In this document: one piece after another, positions 25,242 through 34,022 of the stretch
Numbering within the stretch: position 1 is the first letter of the stretch
Layout: the number at the start of each line of letters is the position of its first letter
Origin: Flavobacterium sp. ASV13
GTDB taxonomy: Bacteria > Bacteroidota > Bacteroidia > Flavobacteriales > Flavobacteriaceae
DNA: 64,000 bases
Assembly (NCBI RefSeq): GCF_000745775.1
Contig: NZ_JQJY01000001.1
Coordinates: forward strand, 434,001 to 498,000
Direction of reading: 5' to 3'
The notes under the pieces: model-generated
What the model saw: only the letters and a program-made list of their open reading frames with translations
What the model was told of the DNA's origin: nothing
Databases searched by the model: none
Program-made: the position numbers and the translations under genes

Positions 25242-27071
25242 TTATTTATGTTCGTATTTTGTTTCAATTTCTCCTTTAAAAAAGTCGTCATATTTTCTGT
25301 TTCCTAAATTGAATATAACTAAGTTTTTACTTGCCCGTGTAAGTCCTGTATAGATTAGTTCCACATTCGAAAATTCTTTTTCATCTTCTTCTTTTTCAAT
25401 GAATAAAAATAATGTGTCAATTTCCCAACCTTTAAAGCTGTGAATAGTTGAAAGTTTGACTGTTCCAGTTTTCATATAAAAGTGGTTCTTTCTAAATTTT
25501 CTAATTTTTTCAATTTTTGTGTTATCATCTTTGAATTCCAAATATTCTTCTTGACTTTCAAATACTATTGAAGTATTTTCGTGTTTCTTTGTTCGTATTA
25601 AATAATCAATTGCTCTTAAAATCTCTACTTTTGAGCATAAAATTCCAACATCCGAAGAATGAATTTGATTCCGCTCTAAAACGTTGTAAACTTTTTCAAA
25701 TAAAAGGTCAAATGTAAAAGAATGAAAATAATGGTATTCAATTATTCGTTTTTCAAAATCAAATTGAGACATTACTTTTAATTCGTCTGCACCATATTTA
25801 AGCCCAAATATCTTCTTTTGGAATTTTATCGCAATGTTTCCAATATTACTTGCAAAACGATATGATATGTTTAAAGATTTGTTCCAAACACCAGCAACTG
25901 TTCTCACTATTGGTTCATTATTTTCATCAAGTTCTCGTTCGTATATGTTTTGTTTCTCATCTCCAAAAACTACAAATTCCGTTTCAGAATGAGTGAAATA
26001 TGTTGTAATAATATCTATCCAAGATTGCATATAATCTTGAATTTCATCAATTAAAACTACGTCATATTTTTTTATATTGTCTTTAACAATTTCAAAGAAA
26101 GAAGTATCTTGCCAATCACTCAAACTTTGAATATCTAAATTATAATTATTTGCTTGTGTCTTGAAAAATTGATGATAATTTGTAATGTAAAAACTATTCC
26201 AATCGAACTCTTCTCTAACATCACTAATTCTGTCGTGAATATAGTTTTTCAGAGAAAGATTATATGTTAAAATCAAAATTTGACCATTAGTTCTTTTGTA
26301 CGCATTTACTGCTCTTTTTGCTAGTACTAAAGTTTTTCCACTTCCTGCAACTCCTTTTATTTTTCTTCGTGGCCGAATTTCACTACGGATTAATTCTTGT
26401 TGCTCTTTAGAATAAATTATATTTACACCTTCTTCTATTTGATGAATAGGAGGTTTTAAATAACGTTGAAAACTGGTATAAAGTGCTTCGTCAAAATAGT
26501 AAGATGATTTGTTTAACCAAAATCTTGTCAAAAGGGAATTTAGTTTGTCTTTTGTTAGTGAATCGTAACCTAATATTCCAAAATAGCCTACAAACTTTTG
26601 ATATGAACTATATTGTTCTTTTTTAAAACTGTCAAGTAAAAAACTTGTTATGTTTTGTTCTGTAGCTTTATGAAAATAAACCGCACAATTTACTGTTGCC
26701 CAATGGTTTTTACTTTTAATACTTTTCCTAAAAAGGTCTTCTAAATGTAAATGAAATAAATTTGATTTATAATTTTCTACTTGGTTAAGTGGTGATTTTA
26801 TTGGTGTATTATCTTTTTGTAATCTCCATTTAGTTTTTTCATCTATATAATAATGATTTAAATTCCAGTCTTTAACTTCAACTAGCAAAACGCCACTCCC
26901 TTTTCGCATTATAGCAAAGTCTGGATTATCACCATTTAAATATGGTTGATAACAAATTTCGTAAGTATCGTCCAAATTCTCCAATAGAAAATTCAGCATA
27001 GTCCATTCTCCTTCTGTTGGTTGAACTTTCTGTCTTTTTATTACTTCAATTGTTGGACTTAATATTGCCAT
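25242..27071 (-). CDS. NERD-nuclease / UvrD-like superfamily 1 helicase
   Basis: The 609-residue protein has an N-terminal NERD-type domain (about 15-130) with PDFAIMRKG...LLVEVKDW, the D...ExK arrangement of PD-(D/E)xK enzymes. A UvrD/Rep-type SF1 motor follows: Walker A GVAGSGKT near residue 240, Walker B VVLIDEIQDY, GDEKQNIY (motif III-like), and a C-terminal STIHSFKGWE and YTGLTRA. It probably binds and processes DNA ends. It is the last gene of a three-gene operon with a HamA-like nuclease and SF2 helicase, 20 bases after the latter. NERD helicases also occur outside defence, so a defence role rests on context. Confidence 0.88.
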   Translation of the reverse strand: MAILSPTIEVIKRQKVQPTEGEWTMLNFLLENLDDTYEICYQPYLNGDNPDFAIMRKGSGVLLVEVKDWNLNHYYIDEKTKWRLQKDNTPIKSPLNQVENYKSNLFHLHLEDLFRKSIKSKNHWATVNCAVYFHKATEQNITSFLLDSFKKEQYSSYQKFVGYFGILGYDSLTKDKLNSLLTRFWLNKSSYYFDEALYTSFQRYLKPPIHQIEEGVNIIYSKEQQELIRSEIRPRRKIKGVAGSGKTLVLAKRAVNAYKRTNGQILILTYNLSLKNYIHDRISDVREEFDWNSFYITNYHQFFKTQANNYNLDIQSLSDWQDTSFFEIVKDNIKKYDVVLIDEIQDYMQSWIDIITTYFTHSETEFVVFGDEKQNIYERELDENNEPIVRTVAGVWNKSLNISYRFASNIGNIAIKFQKKIFGLKYGADELKVMSQFDFEKRIIEYHYFHSFTFDLLFEKVYNVLERNQIHSSDVGILCSKVEILRAIDYLIRTKKHENTSIVFESQEEYLEFKDDNTKIEKIRKFRKNHFYMKTGTVKLSTIHSFKGWEIDTLFLFIEKEEDEKEFSNVELIYTGLTRASKNLVIFNLGNRKYDDFFKGEIETKYEHK

Positions 27072-27091
27072 TGTTCAAGTTTAGCGAAATT

Positions 27092-29584
27092 TTATATAAA
27101 TTTTTCTATTTCAAATCTTTGAAAATCATTTAACGAAAATAAATACTCCTTAAATTGCTCTTTATATTTTATATTATTATTGTTGTCAAAATAAATATTT
27201 TTAAGTTGGTCATCTTTTTCAAGTTTTATAATAAGACCAATATTTAATCCAAATTTTGTAAATTTAATTTTCTTCTTATCGGTTGTTCCATAAACATATA
27301 TATTGTAATCCTCATCTGTTATTAAATTAAAATCATGAAGAAAGACAATAAATTTATTCAGAGTAAAACTTATAAACTCATCTTCCATTTTTAACTTCAC
27401 AATTACTAAATTTAATAATCTAACATCATCATCTACCTTTCCTAAATCAACATAAACTTTTCTCTTAGAATTAGGATAACTAACTGAGTCATATACTTCA
27501 TCACCATATGATGTTCCGAAATAAAACTTCCTTTTTTTGAAGTCATTTGATAACGATCTTTCTTTATAAAATTTAAAATAATTGTCAATATTTTCTTTTA
27601 ACGACCTCTTCTGAGAAATCCGTATATAATTTCTATAAAATGATATTGTTTCATCATTTGTTAACCTTCTAAATTCTTCATCACTAATGATATCTGAATC
27701 GAATAGAAACAGCATTTTTATCTTATCTAAAATATCTTTTTCTTTCCATTCATTGGTCTCATAATAATTTGTTTCAAAAAATGATTTTAATTTTTGAAAT
27801 AAAATTTCCAAATCATTGTATAATTCTGCTATACCAGATTCAAACAAAGATTTATATAACTTGTCATTAAAATCTAATGGTGTATCAAACAGTGATTTCT
27901 CTCTAATTATTAGTTCACTAACTTCTTTTCTCCTTTTCTCTTGTTTAACTTTATCAACATCTTTAATAGAATTAATGTCAAAATTTGAAAGCACTGGATT
28001 TTTTACATCATCTTTAAAAGAACTATTCCTCAAAAGCAATATTTTATTAAACATGTTATTCCCATTACTATATTCACCTTCTTCATTATTTACAAAATGA
28101 ATATTAGGTAATAATTTCTCTATATTATTCTTGTCACTATTGAAAATGTCGCTTAATCTGTTTACTCTACCAATTAAATTCGTTAACTCCTTCCCTTGTA
28201 GACTATATGTGCTGAAAATATACAATGAATCTACAGGTAAGTTTATTCCTTCAAGTATTACATTATTGGCAACTATAAATTTTATTTCTTTAATTTCTTT
28301 AATTTTTGATTCTAAGTATTCTTTAATTATATCTGGGATTTTACCATGTAAATAAACAATTCCATATTTAAGTAAGGCTACGCCATAAAAATCAGGATGT
28401 ACTTCTTGTTCTAATATTTTTATTATTTCATTTAATTTTTCAGAGGCAATCGGGTTAATCTTTTTAGACAAGTCTTTTGCAAGCTTTTCGATATACACTG
28501 GCCTGAAAGTATATAAAAAATTTTTATTCTTTGAAGTAGAAATTATATAATCTAATTTATCATTTGCGACTCCTAACTTAAATCCTTGATAATTATCGCC
28601 ATCCTTATTATTTTTTAAAAAGAATCTGTTGTGCTTGTATACTTTTTTATTTAGTTTAAGTTCGTAAATTTCAGGTTCCTTAATATTAAAATTTATTGCA
28701 AATTTTTTAATATCTTGATTTTCGTTTACTTTTATGTTTTCAATATCTTCTACTAAAGGAGATAAATATATTATTTCGCAATCCGAATTTAACTTTTTAC
28801 TTTGAGAAATTAATCTGCCTATTAGAATACTTCTGCTATTGTTTTTTAATATATTATGAGCTTCATCAATAAATAATAAATCAAAAAATGTCTTTCCTTT
28901 CGACAGCAATCTTAAAGCCCTTTCTTGTGTAAAGATCGCAATAAATGCTTTTTCATTCTCAAACATTTCATCATGTACAAGAAGTTTATAATTAAATTTT
29001 TCTTTTTTAATGTTTTTATAAGTTTGAACTAATAAAGATTTAGTTGGAACAATAATCGCAATTTTTTCTTTTGAAGAATTCTTGATTATTTCTATAATAA
29101 TAGAGCTTTTCCCATATGAAGTTGGAGCAATATATCCTTTTTCTAATGATATATCGCTTATCAATGCTTTTCTGTTTTTCTTTTGTTCAAATGTTTCGTA
29201 ATAATCTCCGTTATAATAATTATCAAGCCCAGTATCAATTAAGATATCATTAATACTTTCTTCTTCAATTAAACCCAAACTCAATAAAAACTTAGAAATT
29301 GGATAAAACCCAAAATTTAATGAAAAGTCAAAAAGAGGTTTGAAATCTTTATATTTAATAGAGTATTTTAAAATAATATAATAGCCAAAGTTTAAAAAAG
29401 ACCTGTATCTTTTATCTTTATTATATCCATCTAAAAAGAAAATAGCACATGATAAAATAAATATTTTTTCATTTTCATCTATATCTACGTTGGTAGTTAG
29501 TTTTTCTAAAACAACTTTAAATTTATCAATTTTAAAAAGTTCATTAAATTGTTTTGTGCCTTCAATTATCTTTTCATTATCCAT
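27092..29584 (-). CDS. HamB-like superfamily 2 DEAD/DEAH-box helicase
   Basis: The 830-residue protein has a helical N-terminal region, then motif I (APTSYGKSSI, about residue 153), motif II (LFIDEAHN) and an SF2 C-terminal lobe with ATNLIGRVNRLS-type motif VI (here LTNLIGRVNRLSD). A long C-terminal extension of about 300 residues follows. The pairing with a small PD-(D/E)xK nuclease gene six bases upstream is the Hachiman layout (HamA-HamB). In Hachiman the helicase senses damaged or invading DNA and frees the nuclease. The codon use is visibly more AT-rich than in flanking genes, which suggests transfer. Confidence 0.8.
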   Translation of the reverse strand: MDNEKIIEGTKQFNELFKIDKFKVVLEKLTTNVDIDENEKIFILSCAIFFLDGYNKDKRYRSFLNFGYYIILKYSIKYKDFKPLFDFSLNFGFYPISKFLLSLGLIEEESINDILIDTGLDNYYNGDYYETFEQKKNRKALISDISLEKGYIAPTSYGKSSIIIEIIKNSSKEKIAIIVPTKSLLVQTYKNIKKEKFNYKLLVHDEMFENEKAFIAIFTQERALRLLSKGKTFFDLLFIDEAHNILKNNSRSILIGRLISQSKKLNSDCEIIYLSPLVEDIENIKVNENQDIKKFAINFNIKEPEIYELKLNKKVYKHNRFFLKNNKDGDNYQGFKLGVANDKLDYIISTSKNKNFLYTFRPVYIEKLAKDLSKKINPIASEKLNEIIKILEQEVHPDFYGVALLKYGIVYLHGKIPDIIKEYLESKIKEIKEIKFIVANNVILEGINLPVDSLYIFSTYSLQGKELTNLIGRVNRLSDIFNSDKNNIEKLLPNIHFVNNEEGEYSNGNNMFNKILLLRNSSFKDDVKNPVLSNFDINSIKDVDKVKQEKRRKEVSELIIREKSLFDTPLDFNDKLYKSLFESGIAELYNDLEILFQKLKSFFETNYYETNEWKEKDILDKIKMLFLFDSDIISDEEFRRLTNDETISFYRNYIRISQKRSLKENIDNYFKFYKERSLSNDFKKRKFYFGTSYGDEVYDSVSYPNSKRKVYVDLGKVDDDVRLLNLVIVKLKMEDEFISFTLNKFIVFLHDFNLITDEDYNIYVYGTTDKKKIKFTKFGLNIGLIIKLEKDDQLKNIYFDNNNNIKYKEQFKEYLFSLNDFQRFEIEKFI

Positions 29585-29590
29585 AATTTA

Positions 29591-30370
29591 TTAGCTTTTT
29601 AAATAAGTCTTAAAATGGGTTAAAGATTTTTTATTAACACAAACAACAATGATTTTTGAATAATTAAAACCAGAGATTAAATTATTAATTAAGAGCTTCA
29701 TTTTCTTAACATTTAATTCTTCCCATTGACTTTCAAAAATTATAGTTGAACACGGAATTATATTAAAATCGTCGATTTTTACAAAAATTTCATTATCAAA
29801 ATTATATGATAAATTTTCAATTTTATCTATTAAAGACTTTTTTGATTTTACAATTTTAGCATGATTTAAAGCATTAAACCAAGGGTTATTTTTAGCTTTT
29901 CCAGAAAATTTTTCAATTAAATCATTGTACCCTAACTTAATTTTATCATTATGATCATAATCACAACCTCCTGATTTACTTTCTAAATACCAGTCTATTT
30001 TTTTATTTGAATAAACACCATCAAAGCCTTTCTTCATAGCACCTCCATCTTCTAAATTTAAAAATTGAAATTCCTGTTTAAATCCCAAATGAGAAAAGAA
30101 CAAATGAATAATAAACTCGCAAATATATCCTACTACAATAGTATTAGCTTTCCCATCTGCTTGTTCATTTTTAGAATTAAGAAACTTAAGAATTTTCTTT
30201 TTTATAGTACTTAGGTTATACTTTGTATTATCCGGTAAACATATTGAAACTATCTTTTCATCCATAAAATTTGAAAATTCCTTATCATAACTTTCAATAT
30301 TTACCGTATACAAAATAGCCTTATTATTGAGCTTTGTTTTTTTAAAATTAAATGGAGGTTTATTTATCAT
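29591..30370 (-). CDS. HamA-like PD-(D/E)xK nuclease
   Basis: The 259-residue protein has a helix with GYICEFIIHLFFSHLGF, then GFDGVYSNKKIDWYLESKSGG, giving D117, E130 and K132 of the PD-(D/E)xK core. The spacing and the GxDGV motif resemble HamA (DUF1837). It would be held inactive by the downstream helicase and would cut DNA on activation. It is the first gene of the operon. Sequence divergence is large, so a related two-gene nuclease-helicase system other than Hachiman is possible. Confidence 0.65.
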   Translation of the reverse strand: MINKPPFNFKKTKLNNKAILYTVNIESYDKEFSNFMDEKIVSICLPDNTKYNLSTIKKKILKFLNSKNEQADGKANTIVVGYICEFIIHLFFSHLGFKQEFQFLNLEDGGAMKKGFDGVYSNKKIDWYLESKSGGCDYDHNDKIKLGYNDLIEKFSGKAKNNPWFNALNHAKIVKSKKSLIDKIENLSYNFDNEIFVKIDDFNIIPCSTIIFESQWEELNVKKMKLLINNLISGFNYSKIIVVCVNKKSLTHFKTYLKS

Positions 30371-30439
30371 TTTATTTAAATGATTGTTAATAAATAATTC
30401 TTTAAAACTCTTATTCTAACTTTCGCCATTATTTAAATT

Positions 30440-30463
30440 TTTATTTAAGTGCATTTAAATAAA
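30440..30463. promoter_or_regulatory. inverted repeat, possible operator of the HamA-like operon
   Basis: Nine-base perfect arms (TTTATTTAA and TTAAATAAA) flank GTGCAT, 70-93 bases upstream of the nuclease start. In DNA this AT-rich chance palindromes occur, so the operator call is tentative. Confidence 0.35.
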
Positions 30464-30789
30464 TTGTTTGAACATTTCAGATACGTCCATAATGTTATTC
30501 TTTAATCTTTTTTTTAATTTCATCTAACTTTAAATCATAAATTGAATGTGATTATTTACAAAGAACAATAATAAAATTTTCATAATATTATGGAAAACCG
30601 TAACAAATAAATGATTTTTAAAATCATTTACAATACGTATATATACTTGTTTTAGATTTTGGTAGGTTTTATACATTTGGAATATTTTTCAAAAGCTAAT
30701 TAAGATTTAGCTACTTTTTCGATCTTTATTAAAAAAGAAAACTGCAAAAATAAATAAGTGACAAAAGCCTTTTAAATCGAAATCTCGTC

Positions 30790-30797
30790 TACTTTTG
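30790..30797 (+). promoter_or_regulatory. -7 box of truC
   Basis: TACTTTTG fits TAnnTTTG and ends only four bases before the truC ATG, so the transcript would be leaderless or nearly so. No clear TTG -33 element is present. Confidence 0.45.
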
Positions 30798-30801
30798 CCG
30801 A

Positions 30802-31497
30802 ATGTTAGAAATTCTTTACCAGGACGAATATATTATAGCCATTAATAAACCAAGTGGTTTGTTGGTTCACAAATCATTTTATGCGCGCGATGCAAAAGTG
30901 TATGCCATTCAGGAATTGAGAAATCAAATTGGGCAACACGTCTACCCTATTCATCGGTTAGATCGCAAAACATCTGGAGTTTTGTTATTTGCGCTGGATG
31001 CAGCTGTTTTGAAAATTATGAATGATCGTTTTGCCACACGCGAAGTCGAAAAGAAATATTTAGCTATTTTACGCGGTTGGTCACCCGAGGAACTAACAAT
31101 TGATTATGATTTAACTAATGATGACGATGTTACTCAAAATGCAATAACCTACTTTCATCGTTTGCAAAATGCCGAAGTTGCATTAGCATTTAACAATAAA
31201 CCAACGTCACGATATTGTTTGGTGGAAGCCATTCCTGAAACTGGACGTATGCATCAATTACGCAAACATTTCAAACATATTTTTCATCCCATTTTAGGAA
31301 GTCGGCCACATGGTTGCAACAAACAAAATAAATTATGGCTGGAGAATTTTGACCTAAAAGGAATGATGCTTCATGCGCATCAGTTAATTTTTAATCATCC
31401 GATAAGCAATGAACAACTAATCCTGAATGCAAAAATTAATGAAGAGTTTAGTAAAGTAGGTACTATTCTTAATCTGGATTTGAGTAAGTATCAATAG
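30802..31497 (+). CDS. truC: tRNA pseudouridine(65) synthase TruC
   Basis: The 231-residue RluA-family protein has the catalytic motif HRLDRKTSG with its aspartate near residue 54, and YLAILRGW after it. Its length and the absence of an S4 domain fit TruC, which modifies uridine 65 of tRNA, better than the longer RluC/RluD enzymes. The closing region GRMHQLRKHFKHIFHPI is also characteristic. An intrinsic terminator follows. Confidence 0.9.
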   Translation: MLEILYQDEYIIAINKPSGLLVHKSFYARDAKVYAIQELRNQIGQHVYPIHRLDRKTSGVLLFALDAAVLKIMNDRFATREVEKKYLAILRGWSPEELTIDYDLTNDDDVTQNAITYFHRLQNAEVALAFNNKPTSRYCLVEAIPETGRMHQLRKHFKHIFHPILGSRPHGCNKQNKLWLENFDLKGMMLHAHQLIFNHPISNEQLILNAKINEEFSKVGTILNLDLSKYQ

Positions 31498-31516
31498 TAT
31501 TTCATCTAAAAAATTT

Positions 31517-31547
31517 AAAATCCAATTTCGCAACGAAATGGATTTTT
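31517..31547 (+). terminator. intrinsic terminator of truC
   Basis: AAAATCC and ATTTCG pair with CGAAAT and GGATTTT around CAA with one bulged A, followed by five T residues. Confidence 0.75.
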
Positions 31548-31550
31548 GTA

Positions 31551-31564
31551 TACATAAAACTGTA
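31551..31564 (+). promoter_or_regulatory. TACA-N6-TGTA palindrome with conserved promoter spacing
   Basis: TACATAAAACTGTA is palindromic at its ends. The same motif with compensating changes (TACGTAAAACCGTA) occurs at 53138, and in both places ATTAATC follows after exactly 26 bases. It sits in front of a degraded S41 peptidase gene. Confidence 0.6.
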
Positions 31565-31639
31565 CTTTAATACCCTTTTTCTAAATTTTTATTAATCTAC
31601 TTTGCAACATCAATTACGAGAAGAATTATTGATAATTAA

Positions 31640-31798
31640 GTTTTAAAAAATATCTATGATCCTGACGGTACGGGTGTTCAAAGAAACGGTTTAAAAATTG
31701 ATCATTTTGTCAAGGAAACAACATCAAATTTTACTGCCGATCAATATATTCTTAAAGGAATTGAATTAATAAAAGCTGCAGAAAACAAAGCAAATTAA
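31640..31798 (+). pseudogene. C-terminal remnant of an S41-type peptidase gene
   Basis: About 52 codons read YDPDGTGVQRNGLKIDHFV, then LKGIELIKAAENKAN and a stop. The DGTxxQRxGLxxD pattern followed by a helix is the usual end of S41 C-terminal-processing peptidases. An upstream stop in the same frame and the lack of catalytic domains show that most of the gene is gone. The promoter-like palindrome upstream is still present. Confidence 0.55.
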
Positions 31799-31825
31799 GA
31801 GACATGTTGCAGTCCTTTTTGGTAT

Positions 31826-32527
31826 TTAATCAATCAACTTAAATCCTTTATTTCTGATACTAAGAATTTCTACAGCTGGATCTGCACTTAAATATTTTCG
31901 GAGGCGGGTAATATAAACATCCATGCTTCTGGCTGTAAACGGATTACTATCGCCCCAAAGCAGCAACAAAGCTTTATTACGATCTAGTAATTGATTTTTA
32001 TTTTGAATGAGTAAATCCAATAATTCTGATTCACGCTGCGAAAGATTAACCGATTTCTCTTCAATTGTCAATTCTAGCCTATGAAGATTGAATTGAAAAT
32101 TTCCAACCTTTATATTTTTATCGCATGTTGTGGAAGCTTCTTCACTTGAATGGATATATTTTCGTCTTACGAGCTTCTGAATTCGCAAAATAAGTTCTTC
32201 CATGCTAAAAGGCTTTTTCATATAATCATCGGCGCCGATTTTTAATCCTTTTAGAACATCTGTGATTTCATTTTTTGCCGTGAGAAAAATTATAGGAGTC
32301 AGCTGATCTACTATTCGGATATCTTCTACAAGCGAATATCCATCTTTTCTGGGCATCATGATATCCACAACACAAATGTCTGGTTTCTTGCTCTGAAATA
32401 ATTCCCAGCCTTCTACTCCATTTTTGGCAATTGTAAAACTAAACCCTCGCAATTCAAGAGTTTCTTTTATGATAGTCGACAACACTTCTTCATCTTCTAC
32501 CAGCAAAACATGAATTATCTCGTTCAT
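31826..32527 (-). CDS. OmpR-family response regulator
   Basis: The 233-residue protein has a receiver domain (phospho-acceptor in VVDIMMPRKDG, Lys in MKKPFS) and a C-terminal winged-helix Trans_reg_C domain (about 135-233, with SQRESELLDLL and ARSMDVYITRLRKYL). It overlaps the upstream histidine-kinase gene by four bases. Its likely target is the divergent thioredoxin-like gene at 34023, whose upstream region carries a 10-bp periodic repeat typical of OmpR-family binding. Confidence 0.95.
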   Translation of the reverse strand: MNEIIHVLLVEDEEVLSTIIKETLELRGFSFTIAKNGVEGWELFQSKKPDICVVDIMMPRKDGYSLVEDIRIVDQLTPIIFLTAKNEITDVLKGLKIGADDYMKKPFSMEELILRIQKLVRRKYIHSSEEASTTCDKNIKVGNFQFNLHRLELTIEEKSVNLSQRESELLDLLIQNKNQLLDRNKALLLLWGDSNPFTARSMDVYITRLRKYLSADPAVEILSIRNKGFKLID

Positions 32528-33879
32528 AATGGAAATTTAATAATAAAGGTTGTACCTGATCCTAAATGACTATTTACAATTATTTCACCCGAAAGTAAAC
32601 TAACCAGTTCTTTTACATAACTCAATCCTATTCCATAGCCTTTTACATCGTGCAGATCGCCAGATGTAATTCGGTAGAATTTATCAAAAATAAGAGGAAG
32701 ATTTTCTTCGCTTATTCCGCTTCCGTTATCCTGAACTTCCAGCTGCCAATATTTTGATGAACTCAAAACTTTCACTATAATTTCGGCAGAATTAATACTG
32801 TATTTCAAAGCATTATCTATAAGATTAGTCAATATTCCTTCAATCATATCTTTATCAGTACGAATGATTTCATTTTCTAATTCCGCACTAAATGATATCT
32901 GATTATTATCATTTACCTGAAATTTATCAACTATGCTTTTTATTAATTCTTCAATATTTACATCCGTTAAATTTACGTATTTTACGCCTAATTCATATCT
33001 CGTTATATCCAAAAGACGATCTATATTGTAATCCAGTTTATTTAAAACATCTGCATTAATTTTTAAATAACGATTTGTTTTTTCTGGATTAGAAGCTTCT
33101 CCAAATTGCAATAATGCTTCGTTAGTCGATTTAAGAATCGATATTGGTGTTCGTAATTCGTGCGTAATATTGCTTATAAAATTATTCTTTTTATAATCGA
33201 GCTGTTTCTGTCTGTAAATAATCAATCCGAGATACCAAAGACTTCCGCCTGTAAGGATTACCAGAATTATGGATATCGAAAACGGAATGATATTTTTTGA
33301 AATCAGAAATTTTCCTGTTTTAAAAAGCCTGGCTTCAATTACCCAGTTTTTTTCACTTGTACCTAAAGGAACGCTTACTACTTCTTTAGAATCTGCAACT
33401 GCGTTCTTTTTCAATGACAATTTATAATCAATAAAGATTTTTTCTTTGTCGAGTTCTTTTCTAAAATCTTCACTAACCAACGATAAATCAATATTTTGCT
33501 TATTTGATGAAGCAATTAATTTCACCAAAAAAAGACGTACATTTTCCAGATTTGAGGTATCAATTTTTAGGGGTTGCATTCCAATTTTAATTGGTCCGCC
33601 CGATTTCGAAAAATCTCCTTTTAAGTTTATTTTTTCTTTCTTTTCATCGGTAACTTCACTTACTATTGACAAATAAGGATCGGCATTAGACAGACTCATA
33701 GGTGTTCTGACCTTTTCCAGAAAGAATAAATCGACACTTCGCTGCAATGCATTTTTTACTTTCCCTTGGAAATTCTCCCGACTTTCCTCGTAGGTTCTGT
33801 AAACCCAAAAAAGCTGGAAAAGCAAAATACTACACGCAGTAATAGAAGTGATTAGAATAATTTTAAACTGATTTTTCAT
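32524..33879 (-). CDS. sensor histidine kinase
   Basis: The protein is about 451 residues from the ATG giving MKNQFKII; an ATG-less extension upstream adds ten residues. It has an N-terminal membrane helix (about 5-25), an extracytoplasmic region of about 170 residues and a second helix (about 195-217). HisKA with SNITHELRTPIS and a HATPase domain with NLIDNALKYS, DNGSGIS and GYGIGLSYVKEL follow. It is the cognate sensor of the OmpR-type regulator encoded immediately downstream. Confidence 0.95.
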   Translation of the reverse strand: MKNQFKIILITSITACSILLFQLFWVYRTYEESRENFQGKVKNALQRSVDLFFLEKVRTPMSLSNADPYLSIVSEVTDEKKEKINLKGDFSKSGGPIKIGMQPLKIDTSNLENVRLFLVKLIASSNKQNIDLSLVSEDFRKELDKEKIFIDYKLSLKKNAVADSKEVVSVPLGTSEKNWVIEARLFKTGKFLISKNIIPFSISIILVILTGGSLWYLGLIIYRQKQLDYKKNNFISNITHELRTPISILKSTNEALLQFGEASNPEKTNRYLKINADVLNKLDYNIDRLLDITRYELGVKYVNLTDVNIEELIKSIVDKFQVNDNNQISFSAELENEIIRTDKDMIEGILTNLIDNALKYSINSAEIIVKVLSSSKYWQLEVQDNGSGISEENLPLIFDKFYRITSGDLHDVKGYGIGLSYVKELVSLLSGEIIVNSHLGSGTTFIIKFPL

Positions 33880-33920
33880 AGCAAATGATAATATACAAAT
33901 ATATCTCATTTTGGTGATTG

Positions 33921-33970
33921 AATAACCCAGTTAACACTAGTTAACATTGGTTAAGAGAGCTTTAACCTGC
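33921..33970. promoter_or_regulatory. 10-bp periodic direct-repeat array (TTAAC type)
   Basis: TTAAC or close variants start at about 33923, 33931, 33941, 33951 and 33962, that is, one repeat per helical turn. The array lies between the kinase gene start and the thioredoxin-like gene. OmpR/PhoB-family regulators bind such tandem direct repeats, and one is encoded next door. Confidence 0.65.
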
Positions 33971-33987
33971 AAGTAAAAGATTACTTC

Positions 33988-33995
33988 TACATTTG
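33988..33995 (+). promoter_or_regulatory. -7 box of the thioredoxin-like gene
   Basis: TACATTTG matches TAnnTTTG and lies 27 bases before the ATG at 34023. There is no TTG -33 element; the repeat array occupies that region, which suggests an activator-dependent promoter. Confidence 0.6.
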
Positions 33996-34022
33996 ACATG
34001 TATAACTTAAACAACTGAAACA

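Larger units (their letters stand above)
30371..30801. other. AT-rich divergent intergenic region
   Basis: This lies between the HamA-like gene and truC. It contains an inverted repeat at 30440-30463 and, at the right end, a near-leaderless promoter for truC. No gene or RNA was recognised. Confidence 0.5.
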
